A DNA stretch of 26,986 nt from an uncultured Clostridium sp. (GCF_934754925.1 NZ_CAKVJA010000037.1:1-26986); one strand, 5' to 3'; positions 7,501-14,914 are shown, counted from the first letter of the stretch. Numbers and translations: made by a program. Notes: a model not told the origin generated them from the letters alone.

Positions 7501-7529
7501 ATTATAATATATCCATGTTTATACTTCAA
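7501..7529 (-). promoter_or_regulatory. Sigma-A promoter of the glycine riboswitch transcript
   Basis: On minus, -35 TTGAAG (7524-7529), 17-base spacer, -10 TATAAT (7501-7506). The start point would be near 7494, about 16 bases before the first aptamer. Confidence 0.8.
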
Positions 7530-7541
7530 GAGGCATATTTA

Positions 7542-7976
7542 TTATATTTTAATATCTTTTATTTGCTCTAATGATAATACTCTATTATCTCCTAAAATAT
7601 ATTTAGCAATGTTAAACAATTCCTTATCCTCTGTTACTAAATTTAAATCATCATTAACATAACAAGCATATAGCTGCAATAAATCATTTTGAGATAAATT
7701 ATTACTATTAAATTTATCCTTAATTTTATAATCAAATATCATATAAAACCCACTAATATCTTCTTTTTCAACTTCCATACTATAAGGCAATAAATTACAA
7801 AAACGTTCACTTAAAACTTCTTTTCTTCTATACTCTTTTGTTTCTTTTACTGATAATTCATTTAATACTTCCCTTAATATAAATACCTTATTTTCCTTTA
7901 GAATTTTATCTAAACTTTTCTCATTTAAATTCCAAAGTTTAATTATTATATTAGTATCCAATAAATATTTTTTCAT
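7542..7976 (-). CDS. PIN-domain protein (putative VapC-like ribonuclease), no visible antitoxin
   Basis: A 144-residue protein with the four acidic positions of the PIN nuclease fold: Asp7 in LLDTNI, Glu40 in VLNEL, Asp98 in SQNDLLQLYA, and Asp117 in LVTEDKELF. PIN proteins usually cleave RNA, often as toxins. The start ATG has AGGAG ten bases upstream. No small antitoxin gene lies directly before or after it. Upstream, across 84 bases with no evident terminator, is the end of the broken trpA, so it may be co-transcribed with the trp operon. It could be a solitary PIN with an antitoxin elsewhere, or a non-toxin RNase. Confidence 0.75.
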   Translation of the reverse strand: MKKYLLDTNIIIKLWNLNEKSLDKILKENKVFILREVLNELSVKETKEYRRKEVLSERFCNLLPYSMEVEKEDISGFYMIFDYKIKDKFNSNNLSQNDLLQLYACYVNDDLNLVTEDKELFNIAKYILGDNRVLSLEQIKDIKI

Positions 7977-8060
7977 TTGTCTCTCTCCTTTTATAACACA
8001 CTTAATTTAATTATAAGTAACTATCTAAAAATATAAAATATATTTTAAAATTCTATATAC

Positions 8061-8457
8061 CTATTCTATTGCATGTTTCATCTCACTAACATACTTAAAC
8101 AATTCTTCCTTAGTATTTTCCCCATTATTTTCAATAATTTTAACTATAGCACTTCCAACAATTACTCCATCAGCTACTTCTGATATTTCTCTTGCTTTAT
8201 TAGTATTATTAATTCCAAAATCAACAGCACAAGGAACATTCGTAACTTCCTTAATAGATTGAACCATATTTCCTATATCAGTATTAATTTCACTTCTTGC
8301 ACCTGTAACTCCCATCGATGATACAACATATTAAATCAGCTCCTGCTCTCTCCATTTCTAAAATATACTCTACAGTTTTTTCTTCACTTGGATCTCCTGC
8401 AGTTAAAAATCCTATAAAGGCTTTTTTATTTTTAAAAGCTTTGTATATATTACTCAT
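8061..8457 (-). pseudogene. trpA: trpA (tryptophan synthase alpha), internal deletion and frameshift
   Basis: Two parts of TrpA survive. From the ATG at 8457 the frame encodes MSNIYKAFKNKKAFIGFLTA, then GDPSEEKTVEYILEMERAGADLI: the start of TrpA including the FLTAGDP motif. The expected EIGIPFSDP catalytic region is missing. The sequence jumps near 8328 to YVVSSMGVTGARSEI, the C-terminal phosphate-binding region, in a different frame, running to the stop at 8061. Reading from the true start, translation ends after about 55 codons (…DGSYRCKK). Roughly half the usual 260 codons are gone, including the catalytic Glu/Asp regions, so no alpha subunit can be made. The start still overlaps the trpB stop by eight bases, the original operon layout. 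The intact-looking 84-codon frame (8061-8315) is only the tail fragment. Confidence 0.92.
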
Positions 8458-9634
8458 AAATTTCTTCCCCCTTATATCTAGCTATTGCTGCAACATCTTT
8501 ATCGCCTCTTCCTGAAAGACAAATTATAATACTTTCATCCTTGCTAAAGTCTTTTGCTATTTTTTTTGCATAAGCTACAGCGTGTGCACTTTCTATTGCA
8601 CAAATAATTCCCTCTGTTTTAGCTAAATACTCAAAAGCTTCAACTGCTTCATCATCCATTATAGGTACATATTTTGCTCTTTTTATATCATTTAGATAAG
8701 CATGCTCTGGACCTATTCCCGGATAATCTAGCCCCGCCGAAATTGAATATACTGGTGCTATTTGTCCATTTTCATCTTGGCAAAAATAAGACTTCATTCC
8801 ATGAAATATTCCAACAGTACCATTTGCTATTGTTGCTGCATTTAAGGCTGTGTCTACACCTTTTCCTGCTGCTTCACACCCAATAAGCTGTACATCTTTA
8901 TCTTTTATAAAATCATAGAACATTCCCATGGCATTACTTCCACCACCAACACAAGCAATAACGGCTGATGGTAATTTATGTTCTAACCTAAGTATTTGCT
9001 CTCTAGCTTCTTTACTTATTATACTTTGAAAATCTCTTACTATAGTTGGAAATGGATGTGGGCCCATTACTGAACCTAAAACATAATGAGTATCTTCAAC
9101 TCTACTTACCCATTCTCTCATAGTTTCATTAACAGCATCTTTTAAAGTCATGGTTCCACTAGTTACAGCATTAACTTTAGCTCCCAAAAGCTTCATTCTA
9201 TATACATTTAAAGCTTGTCTATCTGTATCTTCCTTTCCCATAAAAATTTCACATTCTAATCCTAAAAGTGCTGCTGCTGTTGCTGTTGCTACTCCATGTT
9301 GACCTGCTCCTGTTTCTGCAATTACTCTTGTTTTTCCTAGTTTTTTGGCCAATAATACCTGTCCAAGAACATTATTGATTTTATGAGATCCCGTATGATT
9401 TAAATCTTCTCTCTTTAAATAAATCCTTGCTCCACCTAAGTCATTAGTCATTTTTTCTGCATAATACAAGAGAGAAGGTCTTCCTGCATACTTGTTTAAT
9501 AAATTATTTAGCTCATCATTAAATTTCTTGTCTTTTTTATAGTATTCATACTTTTCTTCAAGATTAATAAGCTCATTCATTAATGTCTCTGATATATATT
9601 GACCTCCATAATCTCCAAATCTTCCCCTACTCAT
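8450..9634 (-). CDS. trpB: Tryptophan synthase beta chain
   Basis: The PLP enzyme that joins indole and serine to give tryptophan. At 394 residues it is full length and all key motifs are present: HTGSHK with PLP-binding Lys85, ETGAGQHG with catalytic Glu107, and a GGGSNAMG phosphate loop around residue 230. It follows the trpC/trpF remnant by nine bases and overlaps the start of the broken trpA by eight. Its normal partner TrpA cannot be made from this locus. TrpB could still use free indole, or work with a TrpA encoded elsewhere. It belongs to the canonical TrpB1 type adjacent to trpA. Expression would depend on the Trp T-box about 1.3 kb upstream. Confidence 0.95.
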   Translation of the reverse strand: MSRGRFGDYGGQYISETLMNELINLEEKYEYYKKDKKFNDELNNLLNKYAGRPSLLYYAEKMTNDLGGARIYLKREDLNHTGSHKINNVLGQVLLAKKLGKTRVIAETGAGQHGVATATAAALLGLECEIFMGKEDTDRQALNVYRMKLLGAKVNAVTSGTMTLKDAVNETMREWVSRVEDTHYVLGSVMGPHPFPTIVRDFQSIISKEAREQILRLEHKLPSAVIACVGGGSNAMGMFYDFIKDKDVQLIGCEAAGKGVDTALNAATIANGTVGIFHGMKSYFCQDENGQIAPVYSISAGLDYPGIGPEHAYLNDIKRAKYVPIMDDEAVEAFEYLAKTEGIICAIESAHAVAYAKKIAKDFSKDESIIICLSGRGDKDVAAIARYKGEEIYE

Positions 9635-9642
9635 TCCTATAC

Positions 9643-9805
9643 CTACCTTCCTAATATTTTCATTATTTCTTTTATTTTTTCATAATGTAATATAAATCCT
9701 ATTTTTATTTAATAAGACTTCTTCTTTTACTATACTTAATAGCTTTACCCCTTTGATTTCCCCTATTCTTATTTTAGTTCTTGCTACTATTTCATCTAAT
9801 ATCAT
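9643..9805 (-). pseudogene. Fused remnant of trpC (5' end) and trpF (3' end)
   Basis: Between trpD and trpB, where trpC and trpF are expected, only 163 bases remain. ATG at 9805 with AGGTGA upstream opens a 41-codon frame beginning MILDEIVARTKIRIGEIK, a typical start of indole-3-glycerol phosphate synthase (TrpC), which ends at TGA 9682-9680. In another frame, the bases up to TAG 9645-9643 encode YEKNKEIMKILGR, which fits a phosphoribosylanthranilate isomerase (TrpF) C-terminus. The simplest reading is one deletion of about 1.3 kb joining the head of trpC to the tail of trpF. The TrpC assignment is fairly firm; the TrpF tail is short and less certain. Neither enzyme can be made from here. Confidence 0.75.
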
Positions 9806-9813
9806 AAATTCAC

Positions 9814-10821
9814 CTACTCATTAGAATATTTAATAAACTCTTCTAACTTATTCTTTGCTTCTCCACTATCAATTACCTCTTCAGCTAACCTTACTCCATC
9901 TAGTATAGTGTTAACCCTTCCAGCTAAATATAATGCTGCCCCTGCATTTAAGACCACTGCATTTCTTTTTGGTCCCTCTTCACCATTTAATATAGATAAT
10001 GTTATTTCTGCATTTTCCCTTGGAGTTCCACCCTCTAAATCTTCCCTTTTACATCTTTCTAAACCAAACTGTTCTGGAATTATAACATATGAATAAAACT
10101 CTCCACCCCTTACTTCACAAACAGTTGTATGTGAACTCATAGATATTTCATCTAATTTATCTTCTCCATACACAACTAATGCCCTCTTAACACCTAAGTT
10201 ATATAAAACTTTTGCAAGTGGTTCTACTAATTCTTTATCATATACTCCCATAAGCTCAATATTTGCTCCTGCAGGGTTACTTAATGGACCTAAAATATTA
10301 AAAACTGTTTTTATTCCAAGTTCCTCTCTTATTTGTGCTACATACTTCATTGAAATATGATAATTTTGTGTAAATAAAAAACATATTCCTATCTTATTTA
10401 ATAACTCCGTGCTTTTTTCTGGAGATATATCTATTCTTACCCCTAAAGCTTCTAGAACATCAGCTGACCCACATTTACTACTTGCAGCTCTACTTCCATG
10501 CTTTGCTACAGGTACTCCAGCTGCTGCAATAACAATAGATGCTGTTGTTGAAATATTAAATGAATTAGAACCATCCCTGCCTGTTCCTACTATTTCAAGA
10601 ACATTTTTATCATGTAAAAGCTTTATACAATGATGTCTCATTTCTTCTGCAGATCCAGTAATTTCTTCTATAGTTTCTCCTTTCATACTTAATGCAGTTA
10701 AATAAGCACTTTTTTGAACATCACTTGCTACTCCACTCATAATTTCATTCATTACCTCTTTTGCCATTTCATATCCAATATCTTGCTTATTACTTAATTT
10801 TTTAATAGCCTCTCTAATCAT
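9814..10821 (-). CDS. trpD: Anthranilate phosphoribosyltransferase
   Basis: Transfers the phosphoribosyl group of PRPP to anthranilate, the second step of tryptophan synthesis. The 335-residue protein is full length with GTGRDGSNSFNIST (79-92, the PRPP loop) and KHGSRAASSK (107-116). Arg replaces the second Gly of the common GTGGD motif. It is the first intact gene after the Trp T-box. Its ATG overlaps the stop codon of an 18-codon ORF by one base (TAATG), with GGGGG as its own ribosome binding site. With trpE/trpG absent and trpC/trpF deleted at this locus, its substrate supply and product use here are unclear. Confidence 0.95.
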   Translation of the reverse strand: MIREAIKKLSNKQDIGYEMAKEVMNEIMSGVASDVQKSAYLTALSMKGETIEEITGSAEEMRHHCIKLLHDKNVLEIVGTGRDGSNSFNISTTASIVIAAAGVPVAKHGSRAASSKCGSADVLEALGVRIDISPEKSTELLNKIGICFLFTQNYHISMKYVAQIREELGIKTVFNILGPLSNPAGANIELMGVYDKELVEPLAKVLYNLGVKRALVVYGEDKLDEISMSSHTTVCEVRGGEFYSYVIIPEQFGLERCKREDLEGGTPRENAEITLSILNGEEGPKRNAVVLNAGAALYLAGRVNTILDGVRLAEEVIDSGEAKNKLEEFIKYSNE

Positions 10822-10877
10822 TAAAATTGCCCCCTTATATTTTCATTTTTTACTTCTTTTAACTTGGCATAAATCAT
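10821..10877 (-). CDS. 18-codon ORF ahead of trpD (possible trpE/trpG remnant)
   Basis: ATG at 10877 has AGGAGG eight bases upstream and encodes MIYAKLKEVKNENIRGQF, ending in TAA that overlaps the trpD start (TAATG). It lies between the T-box terminator and trpD, where trpE and trpG are expected. The start resembles that of a clostridial trpE and the tail could be the end of trpG, joined by a deletion like the other two in the operon. The peptide is too short to prove this. It could instead be a translated leader that couples translation into trpD. Confidence 0.45.
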   Translation of the reverse strand: MIYAKLKEVKNENIRGQF

Positions 10878-10917
10878 ACTTCCCTCCTAAAAATTTAATA
10901 TATTCTGCCAAGAAAAA

Positions 10918-11199
10918 TAAAAACCCGTCCTTGACAGTAAAGTTCACTGTCAAGGACGGGTAGAATATACTACACCCGCGGTGCCATCTTGATTTACAAA
11001 ATATCGTACACTTTATTCAGATACTAACATATCCTAGACAACTAACGTATGTCAAAGGTCATAGAATACTAAGAACCTAAGGTTCTTTTCGCTATGCCCT
11101 CAATGGTCCATTTAATAGGCTACTTTCTGCTTGGCTCTCACCTATCCAAACTCTCTGTAAGTGCAGGATCTATTTTTATTTCCATATCAACTGTTTCTT
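10918..11199 (-). promoter_or_regulatory. Tryptophan T-box leader with terminator
   Basis: On minus, the transcript contains the stem I region (AGAGAG...GGTGAGAGCC), the specifier segment TTAAATGGACC with Trp codon UGG at 11110-11108, then the T-box AGATGGCACCGCGGGTG (10989-10973). A 15-bp terminator stem, CCCGTCCTTGACAGT and its complement, lies at 10924-10960, followed by TTTTTA. The AAA-codon-A setting of the specifier matches that of glyQS from memory. The UGGC of the T-box fits the G73 discriminator of tRNA-Trp. Uncharged tRNA-Trp would favour the antiterminator and switch the operon on. The leader looks intact although most genes behind it are broken. Confidence 0.93.
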
Positions 11200-11205
11200 T
11201 TTATA

Positions 11206-11234
11206 ATATTACCATATTTTGTAAATAAGTTCAA
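11206..11234 (-). promoter_or_regulatory. Promoter of the trp operon
   Basis: On minus, -35 TTGAAC (11229-11234), 17-base spacer and -10 TAATAT (11206-11211), preceded by TGG as an extended -10. The start point would be near 11199. Confidence 0.65.
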
Positions 11235-11291
11235 TGTTTTTTATTTTTATTTTTTAATATATTTATTTTCTTATTAACTTATTTTAATTTA

Positions 11292-11663
11292 TTATGCACA
11301 ATAATTTTCTTTCTTATCTGATTCTGAATAATAATTTATTATATTTATTATAAAATTTCTAGTATCAGAATTTAATTTCTTTGTACTTGAAATCTCTTTT
11401 ACTGAAAAATTCCTTGTAAAAAAGCTATATGCTAATTCAACTAAAAATCTTGATGTATTTATTATTCTTGGATCATTTAATAATTCTTTAAACATTATAT
11501 TAGTTCCGTTGATATATTCCTTAGCAACTACATAAACTTCCTTAATACTTAATAATTTTAATACTATATATAAATCTTTATTTAATTTTCCAATAAAATT
11601 TTGAACTACTTCAATATAATTTTTTTCATGATATGAATCTACAAATTGTAAATTTATTTCCAT
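11292..11663 (-). CDS. Hypothetical protein, 123 residues
   Basis: I do not recognise this protein. It starts MEINLQFVDSYHEKNYIE with AGGTGAT about six bases before the ATG, so it is very likely translated. No signal peptide or clear membrane segment is seen. The sequence looks alpha-helical and soluble, rich in Asn, Ile, Lys and Tyr, with one cysteine (Cys122) near the end in ENYCA. It stands alone between the trp leader and a long AT-rich gap (11664-11919). Codon use and composition resemble its neighbours. Confidence 0.6.
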   Translation of the reverse strand: MEINLQFVDSYHEKNYIEVVQNFIGKLNKDLYIVLKLLSIKEVYVVAKEYINGTNIMFKELLNDPRIINTSRFLVELAYSFFTRNFSVKEISSTKKLNSDTRNFIINIINYYSESDKKENYCA

Positions 11664-11870
11664 ATAAAATCACCTCTATAAATATTTTACTTTATTAATT
11701 TGTCAAATTTGTTACAATAATCTTAATTTATTCTTAAATATTTGAAATATTTCTATTAACTTTGTTTTTTTACATAAATTGTATTAATTATCATTAAAAG
11801 GTTTTTCAATTTTATTATACAGTATTAATTAACTTTTGTAAACCTTTACTTAAACTTTTTATATAACTTT

Positions 11871-11901
11871 ATTGCCTAATTAATATTCTTAATTAGGCAA
11901 T
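11871..11901. terminator. Hairpin behind the coiled-coil gene
   Basis: A 13-bp stem ATTGCCTAATTAA/TTAATTAGGCAAT with a short loop. The T-run (TTTTTATTTT) is on the plus side. On minus, the direction of the nearby gene, the hairpin is followed by AAAGTTATAT with no clear T-run, so its strength there is doubtful. The rest of 11664-11919 shows only AT-rich sequence. Confidence 0.45.
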
Positions 11902-11919
11902 TTTTATTTTACTATAATT

Positions 11920-13125
11920 TTATTTTTTTAATTTTAATCCAAACTTTTCTTTGAGCCTTGTCCATATATTTGAATCACCATCTTCTTCATCTATATCATA
12001 CTCTTCTTTAAAATTATCAATTTTACAAGTTTCTTTCAAATCACTAATTGGACTAACTTTTTCTTCTTTCTTTTGTGTAATTACAGCTTTAATTTCTTCA
12101 TCTGTTAACTTTTTAATATTAAGACCTAATACACATATAGCACTATCTAACATATATAGTTTTTCTGTATTTTTACAATATAATCCTTCAACTAATCTAT
12201 AATTATCATTTTCTCTTTCTTTAACCCAAGCCTTTAAAGTTATATTCTCTTCTCCGTATTTTAAATCTTTAATAGAATATACTCCATCAAAAACTTTATA
12301 TGCAATGTCATTAATTTTATCAATTATTTTAACTCTTACAATGGTATCTAATTTCTTAAATAACTTTTTATCATATTTTATTTCCATTAAAACTATTTCT
12401 TTTTCTTGTTGATATATAGGATATTCTTTTTCTTTTATTAGCATTCTTAATAATTTTAATTCATTAACATCTGAATCGTAATATTCATTTATTACTTTAC
12501 TCTTATTAAGTAACTCTTCTAATTTATTATAAAAATACCCCAGATATAACATCAATATTTTTTCTTCATTTGTTATAGTGTCTTCTACATCATTTATTTT
12601 ATCTAATATTTCATTTAAAACTTCTATAGCATCATAATTTTTATTTTGTATAAATGATAATTTTAATCTTTCTATTAATGTTAATTCATCCTCATTTTTT
12701 TCTTCAATAATATCTAATGCTACTTCTTTAACTACTCTTTCATCAGTATTTTGTTTTTTCTCATAATTTGTTACTTCATCTATAATCTTGTTTATATATC
12801 CTTCTAGAAAATCATCTTCCTCTGTACTTTCATCTTTATTTAATTCAACAAGCTCTATAGAAATATTGCTTTTCTTTTTTTCTTTATCTCCTATAAAATT
12901 ATTTACTCTTTTTTCTTCTAATTCATTATCAATTCTATCTACAATAGAATCACTAATATTCTTTTTCAACTCTTTTAATTCTAATTTTATCTTTTCTATT
13001 TCTTCATTAGCTAATTGTAATTTTATTTTTTGATTTTCTATTTCAATTTCTTTTTCTTCAATTATTTTTAATAAATCTTTTTTATTTTTTATTTTTTCAT
13101 CTAATTTAATTTTCTCTCTCTCCAT
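11920..13125 (-). CDS. Charged coiled-coil protein of unknown function
   Basis: A 401-residue protein that I do not recognise. Residues 1-60 are a strong coiled coil, almost entirely Lys, Glu, Ile and Leu in heptads. Residues 60-160 are acidic and probably disordered. Residues about 160-335 look like a folded helical and then mixed domain (MLYLGYFYNKLEELLN; KAWVKERENDNYRLVEGLYC), and the C-terminus ends IWTRLKEKFGLKLKK, a basic amphipathic tail. There is no signal peptide or membrane helix, so it is probably cytoplasmic. ATG at 13125 is preceded by AGGAT. A perfect 29-bp palindrome lies in its leader. A scaffold or cell-envelope-associated role is possible, but nothing proves it. Confidence 0.7.
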   Translation of the reverse strand: MEREKIKLDEKIKNKKDLLKIIEEKEIEIENQKIKLQLANEEIEKIKLELKELKKNISDSIVDRIDNELEEKRVNNFIGDKEKKKSNISIELVELNKDESTEEDDFLEGYINKIIDEVTNYEKKQNTDERVVKEVALDIIEEKNEDELTLIERLKLSFIQNKNYDAIEVLNEILDKINDVEDTITNEEKILMLYLGYFYNKLEELLNKSKVINEYYDSDVNELKLLRMLIKEKEYPIYQQEKEIVLMEIKYDKKLFKKLDTIVRVKIIDKINDIAYKVFDGVYSIKDLKYGEENITLKAWVKERENDNYRLVEGLYCKNTEKLYMLDSAICVLGLNIKKLTDEEIKAVITQKKEEKVSPISDLKETCKIDNFKEEYDIDEEDGDSNIWTRLKEKFGLKLKK

Positions 13126-13148
13126 ACTTTATCCTACTATCTTTTTTG

Positions 13149-13177
13149 TTATAATATATTTTATAAATATATTATAA
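13149..13177. repeat. 29-bp perfect AT palindrome in the leader of the coiled-coil gene
   Basis: Arms TTATAATATATTT and AAATATATTATAA (13 bp each) flank TAT. The outer arm contains a possible -10 (TATAAT) on minus, so the palindrome would sit at the promoter of the 401-residue protein gene. All bases are A or T, so chance is not excluded. Confidence 0.5.
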
Positions 13178-13236
13178 CACTAAATTCTACTATAAAGTTA
13201 CAAAATAGTTACATATTTCACATATTTCTTTTAACT

Positions 13237-13740
13237 TTATACTATTTTTTCAAATGCTACTCTCTCATTTCCATCTTCTAAGTATATTATTCCACAATAC
13301 TTAAAGCCATTTTTCTCAAGTAATTTTTGCATTGAAATATTATCTTTATGAGTATCTATTTTTATACTATTCACTTTATTTTCTTTACATAATTTTTCTA
13401 CTTCTTTAATTATATTAGATGCAATTCCATTTCCCTTAATCTTTTCACTAACTGCAATTCTATGTATAACAGCATATTCCTCATTGTTTAACCACTGTCC
13501 ATTATATATATTTTTATAGGATTTATCCGCTTCAAATGAAACCATTGCCGTTGCTAATATCTTATTTTCACTTTCTAATACGTAGCTACTATTATTTTTT
13601 ATATCATTATATATAACATCACTATTGGGATATCCATTTTGCCATTGATCTATCCCCATTTTTCTAAAATACTCTTTTGCTTCATCTATTATTTGCATTA
13701 TACTTTTTATATCTTCTATAGTTGTCTTTCTAAACTTCAT
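13237..13740 (-). CDS. GNAT family N-acetyltransferase
   Basis: A 167-residue acetyl-CoA-dependent acetyltransferase. The acetyl-CoA loop is RIAVSEKIKGNGIASNII (about 94-111), a Q/RxxGxG/A-type motif with GNGIA, and the later KLLEKNGFKYCG segment is the typical C-terminal part of the fold. The N-terminal GIDQWQNGYP is shared by a common Firmicutes GNAT subgroup. ATG has AGGTG seven bases upstream. The acceptor substrate cannot be told. It stands between the coiled-coil gene and the J-like gene, with a separate leader on each side. Confidence 0.85.
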   Translation of the reverse strand: MKFRKTTIEDIKSIMQIIDEAKEYFRKMGIDQWQNGYPNSDVIYNDIKNNSSYVLESENKILATAMVSFEADKSYKNIYNGQWLNNEEYAVIHRIAVSEKIKGNGIASNIIKEVEKLCKENKVNSIKIDTHKDNISMQKLLEKNGFKYCGIIYLEDGNERVAFEKIV

Positions 13741-13798
13741 AAGTACACCTCAATAAATAATATTAAATTTTACTATAATTATTATTTTATTATATAAC

Positions 13799-13826
13799 AA
13801 AAGAGGGATAATTACTTACCCCTCTT
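13799..13826 (-). terminator. Terminator of the J-like membrane protein gene
   Basis: On minus, AAGAGGGGTAA, short loop, TTATCCCTCTT then TTGTTAT. It begins four bases after the stop codon. Confidence 0.75.
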
Positions 13827-13829
13827 AAA

Positions 13830-14849
13830 TTAATTTTTAAATGTAAATTCCTTTAAAGTATTATTAACTCCTTGTAAAGTATTAGGTATTATTCTAACTA
13901 TACTTGGTAAAAATATAGAAACCACAAAACCTATACCACAAGCAATAAAAATACTATATTCCTTAGGTACTTGTCCAATATAAATTCTATAGCCTTGTAT
14001 AGCTGCAATAGCAATAACTCCAACTATTATAACTTTAGATACTAACCAAGATGATAAACTTATTATCCTACATATAAAAATTAATATTGTTAATATTGCT
14101 ATTATTGGTAATGCTATTATTTTTAATGGTATCAATAATAAATTTAATATTCCATTAGAGCTTTTTTCTTTTTTTACTCTAACACTTTTGCTTTTATCTT
14201 CATATTTATTAGTACTATCATTGTCTCTGTCTCTGTCTCTGTCTGTGTCTCTAGTATTATACTCTTTATCATTTTTACTTACATTACTTTTTTTACTTGA
14301 ACCATTACTTTTTTTACTTTTACTCTTTTTATTCTTAGAAGTGCTTTTTTGCTTTATTTTTTTTATAATTTTTTCTTCAAAATCATCTTCTTCCTCTTCA
14401 TTATCAAAAAACCCTTCACAATCCTCAAAGTCTTCCTTTGATCTAAATATAATTCTTTCTTGTTCTGGTTCATGATGTTGTATTAAAGACTCCCTCAATA
14501 TTTCCTCTCTGCTCATTAAAACAGTAGCAGCATAGCTATTTTCTATATCTTTACTTTGAACTTTATTAACTTCTTGCTCTTGTAATACCTCTGCTGGCTT
14601 CTCTTTAATTTTATTATTTTTAAATAAAGAACTTACTTCTTCATCAAATATTTCTTCCTGCTGTTCTTGTATTATATTTTCCTGATAATTTAGTGCATTA
14701 TATGCTTCTTTAAACAAATCTAGGAATTTTTCTAACATTTTTTCATCTTTTACTTCATCTCTAAATTTTTGAACTTGCTTATCATAAGCTTGTTTAATTT
14801 CTTCTTGAGTAGCATTATCTTCAATACCTAGAACCTTATAATAATTCAC
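13830..14849 (-). CDS. Membrane protein with a degenerate J-domain
   Basis: A 339-residue protein. Residues 1-57 (YYKVLGIEDNATQEEIKQAY...LFKEAYNALN) align to the J-domain of DnaJ. However, the HPD tripeptide that stimulates Hsp70 ATPase is replaced: KFRDE stands where KYHPD is expected. Residues 58-225 are acidic, then Lys/Ser-rich and low complexity, with an RD/D dipeptide run from a 6-bp repeat. Residues about 229-320 hold three or more membrane helices (GILNLLLIPLKIIALPIIAI; SKVIIVGVIAIAAIQGY; YSIFIACGIGFVVSIFLP). The start is GTG with AGGAGG seven bases upstream. It probably anchors a cytoplasmic J-like head to the membrane. Without HPD it should not act as a normal Hsp70 co-chaperone. 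Confidence 0.75.
   Translation of the reverse strand: MNYYKVLGIEDNATQEEIKQAYDKQVQKFRDEVKDEKMLEKFLDLFKEAYNALNYQENIIQEQQEEIFDEEVSSLFKNNKIKEKPAEVLQEQEVNKVQSKDIENSYAATVLMSREEILRESLIQHHEPEQERIIFRSKEDFEDCEGFFDNEEEEDDFEEKIIKKIKQKSTSKNKKSKSKKSNGSSKKSNVSKNDKEYNTRDTDRDRDRDNDSTNKYEDKSKSVRVKKEKSSNGILNLLLIPLKIIALPIIAILTILIFICRIISLSSWLVSKVIIVGVIAIAAIQGYRIYIGQVPKEYSIFIACGIGFVVSIFLPSIVRIIPNTLQGVNNTLKEFTFKN
14222..14252 (-). repeat. Hexanucleotide microsatellite inside the J-like gene
   Basis: About five units of TGTCTC, the last imperfect. On minus they encode alternating Arg-Asp in the linker of the J-like protein. Gains or losses of whole units would keep the frame and change only linker length. Confidence 0.8.
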
Positions 14850-14914
14850 CTAATATCCTCCTATAATTGTTTATTATTTAATATATAAAACTCCTTATTT
14901 TATACATATTATTG

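Noticed and set aside
8061..8315. An intact 84-residue protein starting MGVTGARSEI
   Set aside because: It is the tail of the deleted trpA. The Met is an internal residue of the family motif and no ribosome binding site precedes it.
10918..11199. Considering the trp leader as a ribosome-attenuation (leader peptide) system
   Set aside because: The T-box sequence, UGG specifier setting and UGGC antiterminator bulge identify a tRNA-sensing T-box instead.
14188..14475. Plus-strand Ser/Leu-rich ORF
   Set aside because: Antisense shadow of the low-complexity linker in the J-like gene; its composition comes from the repeat.
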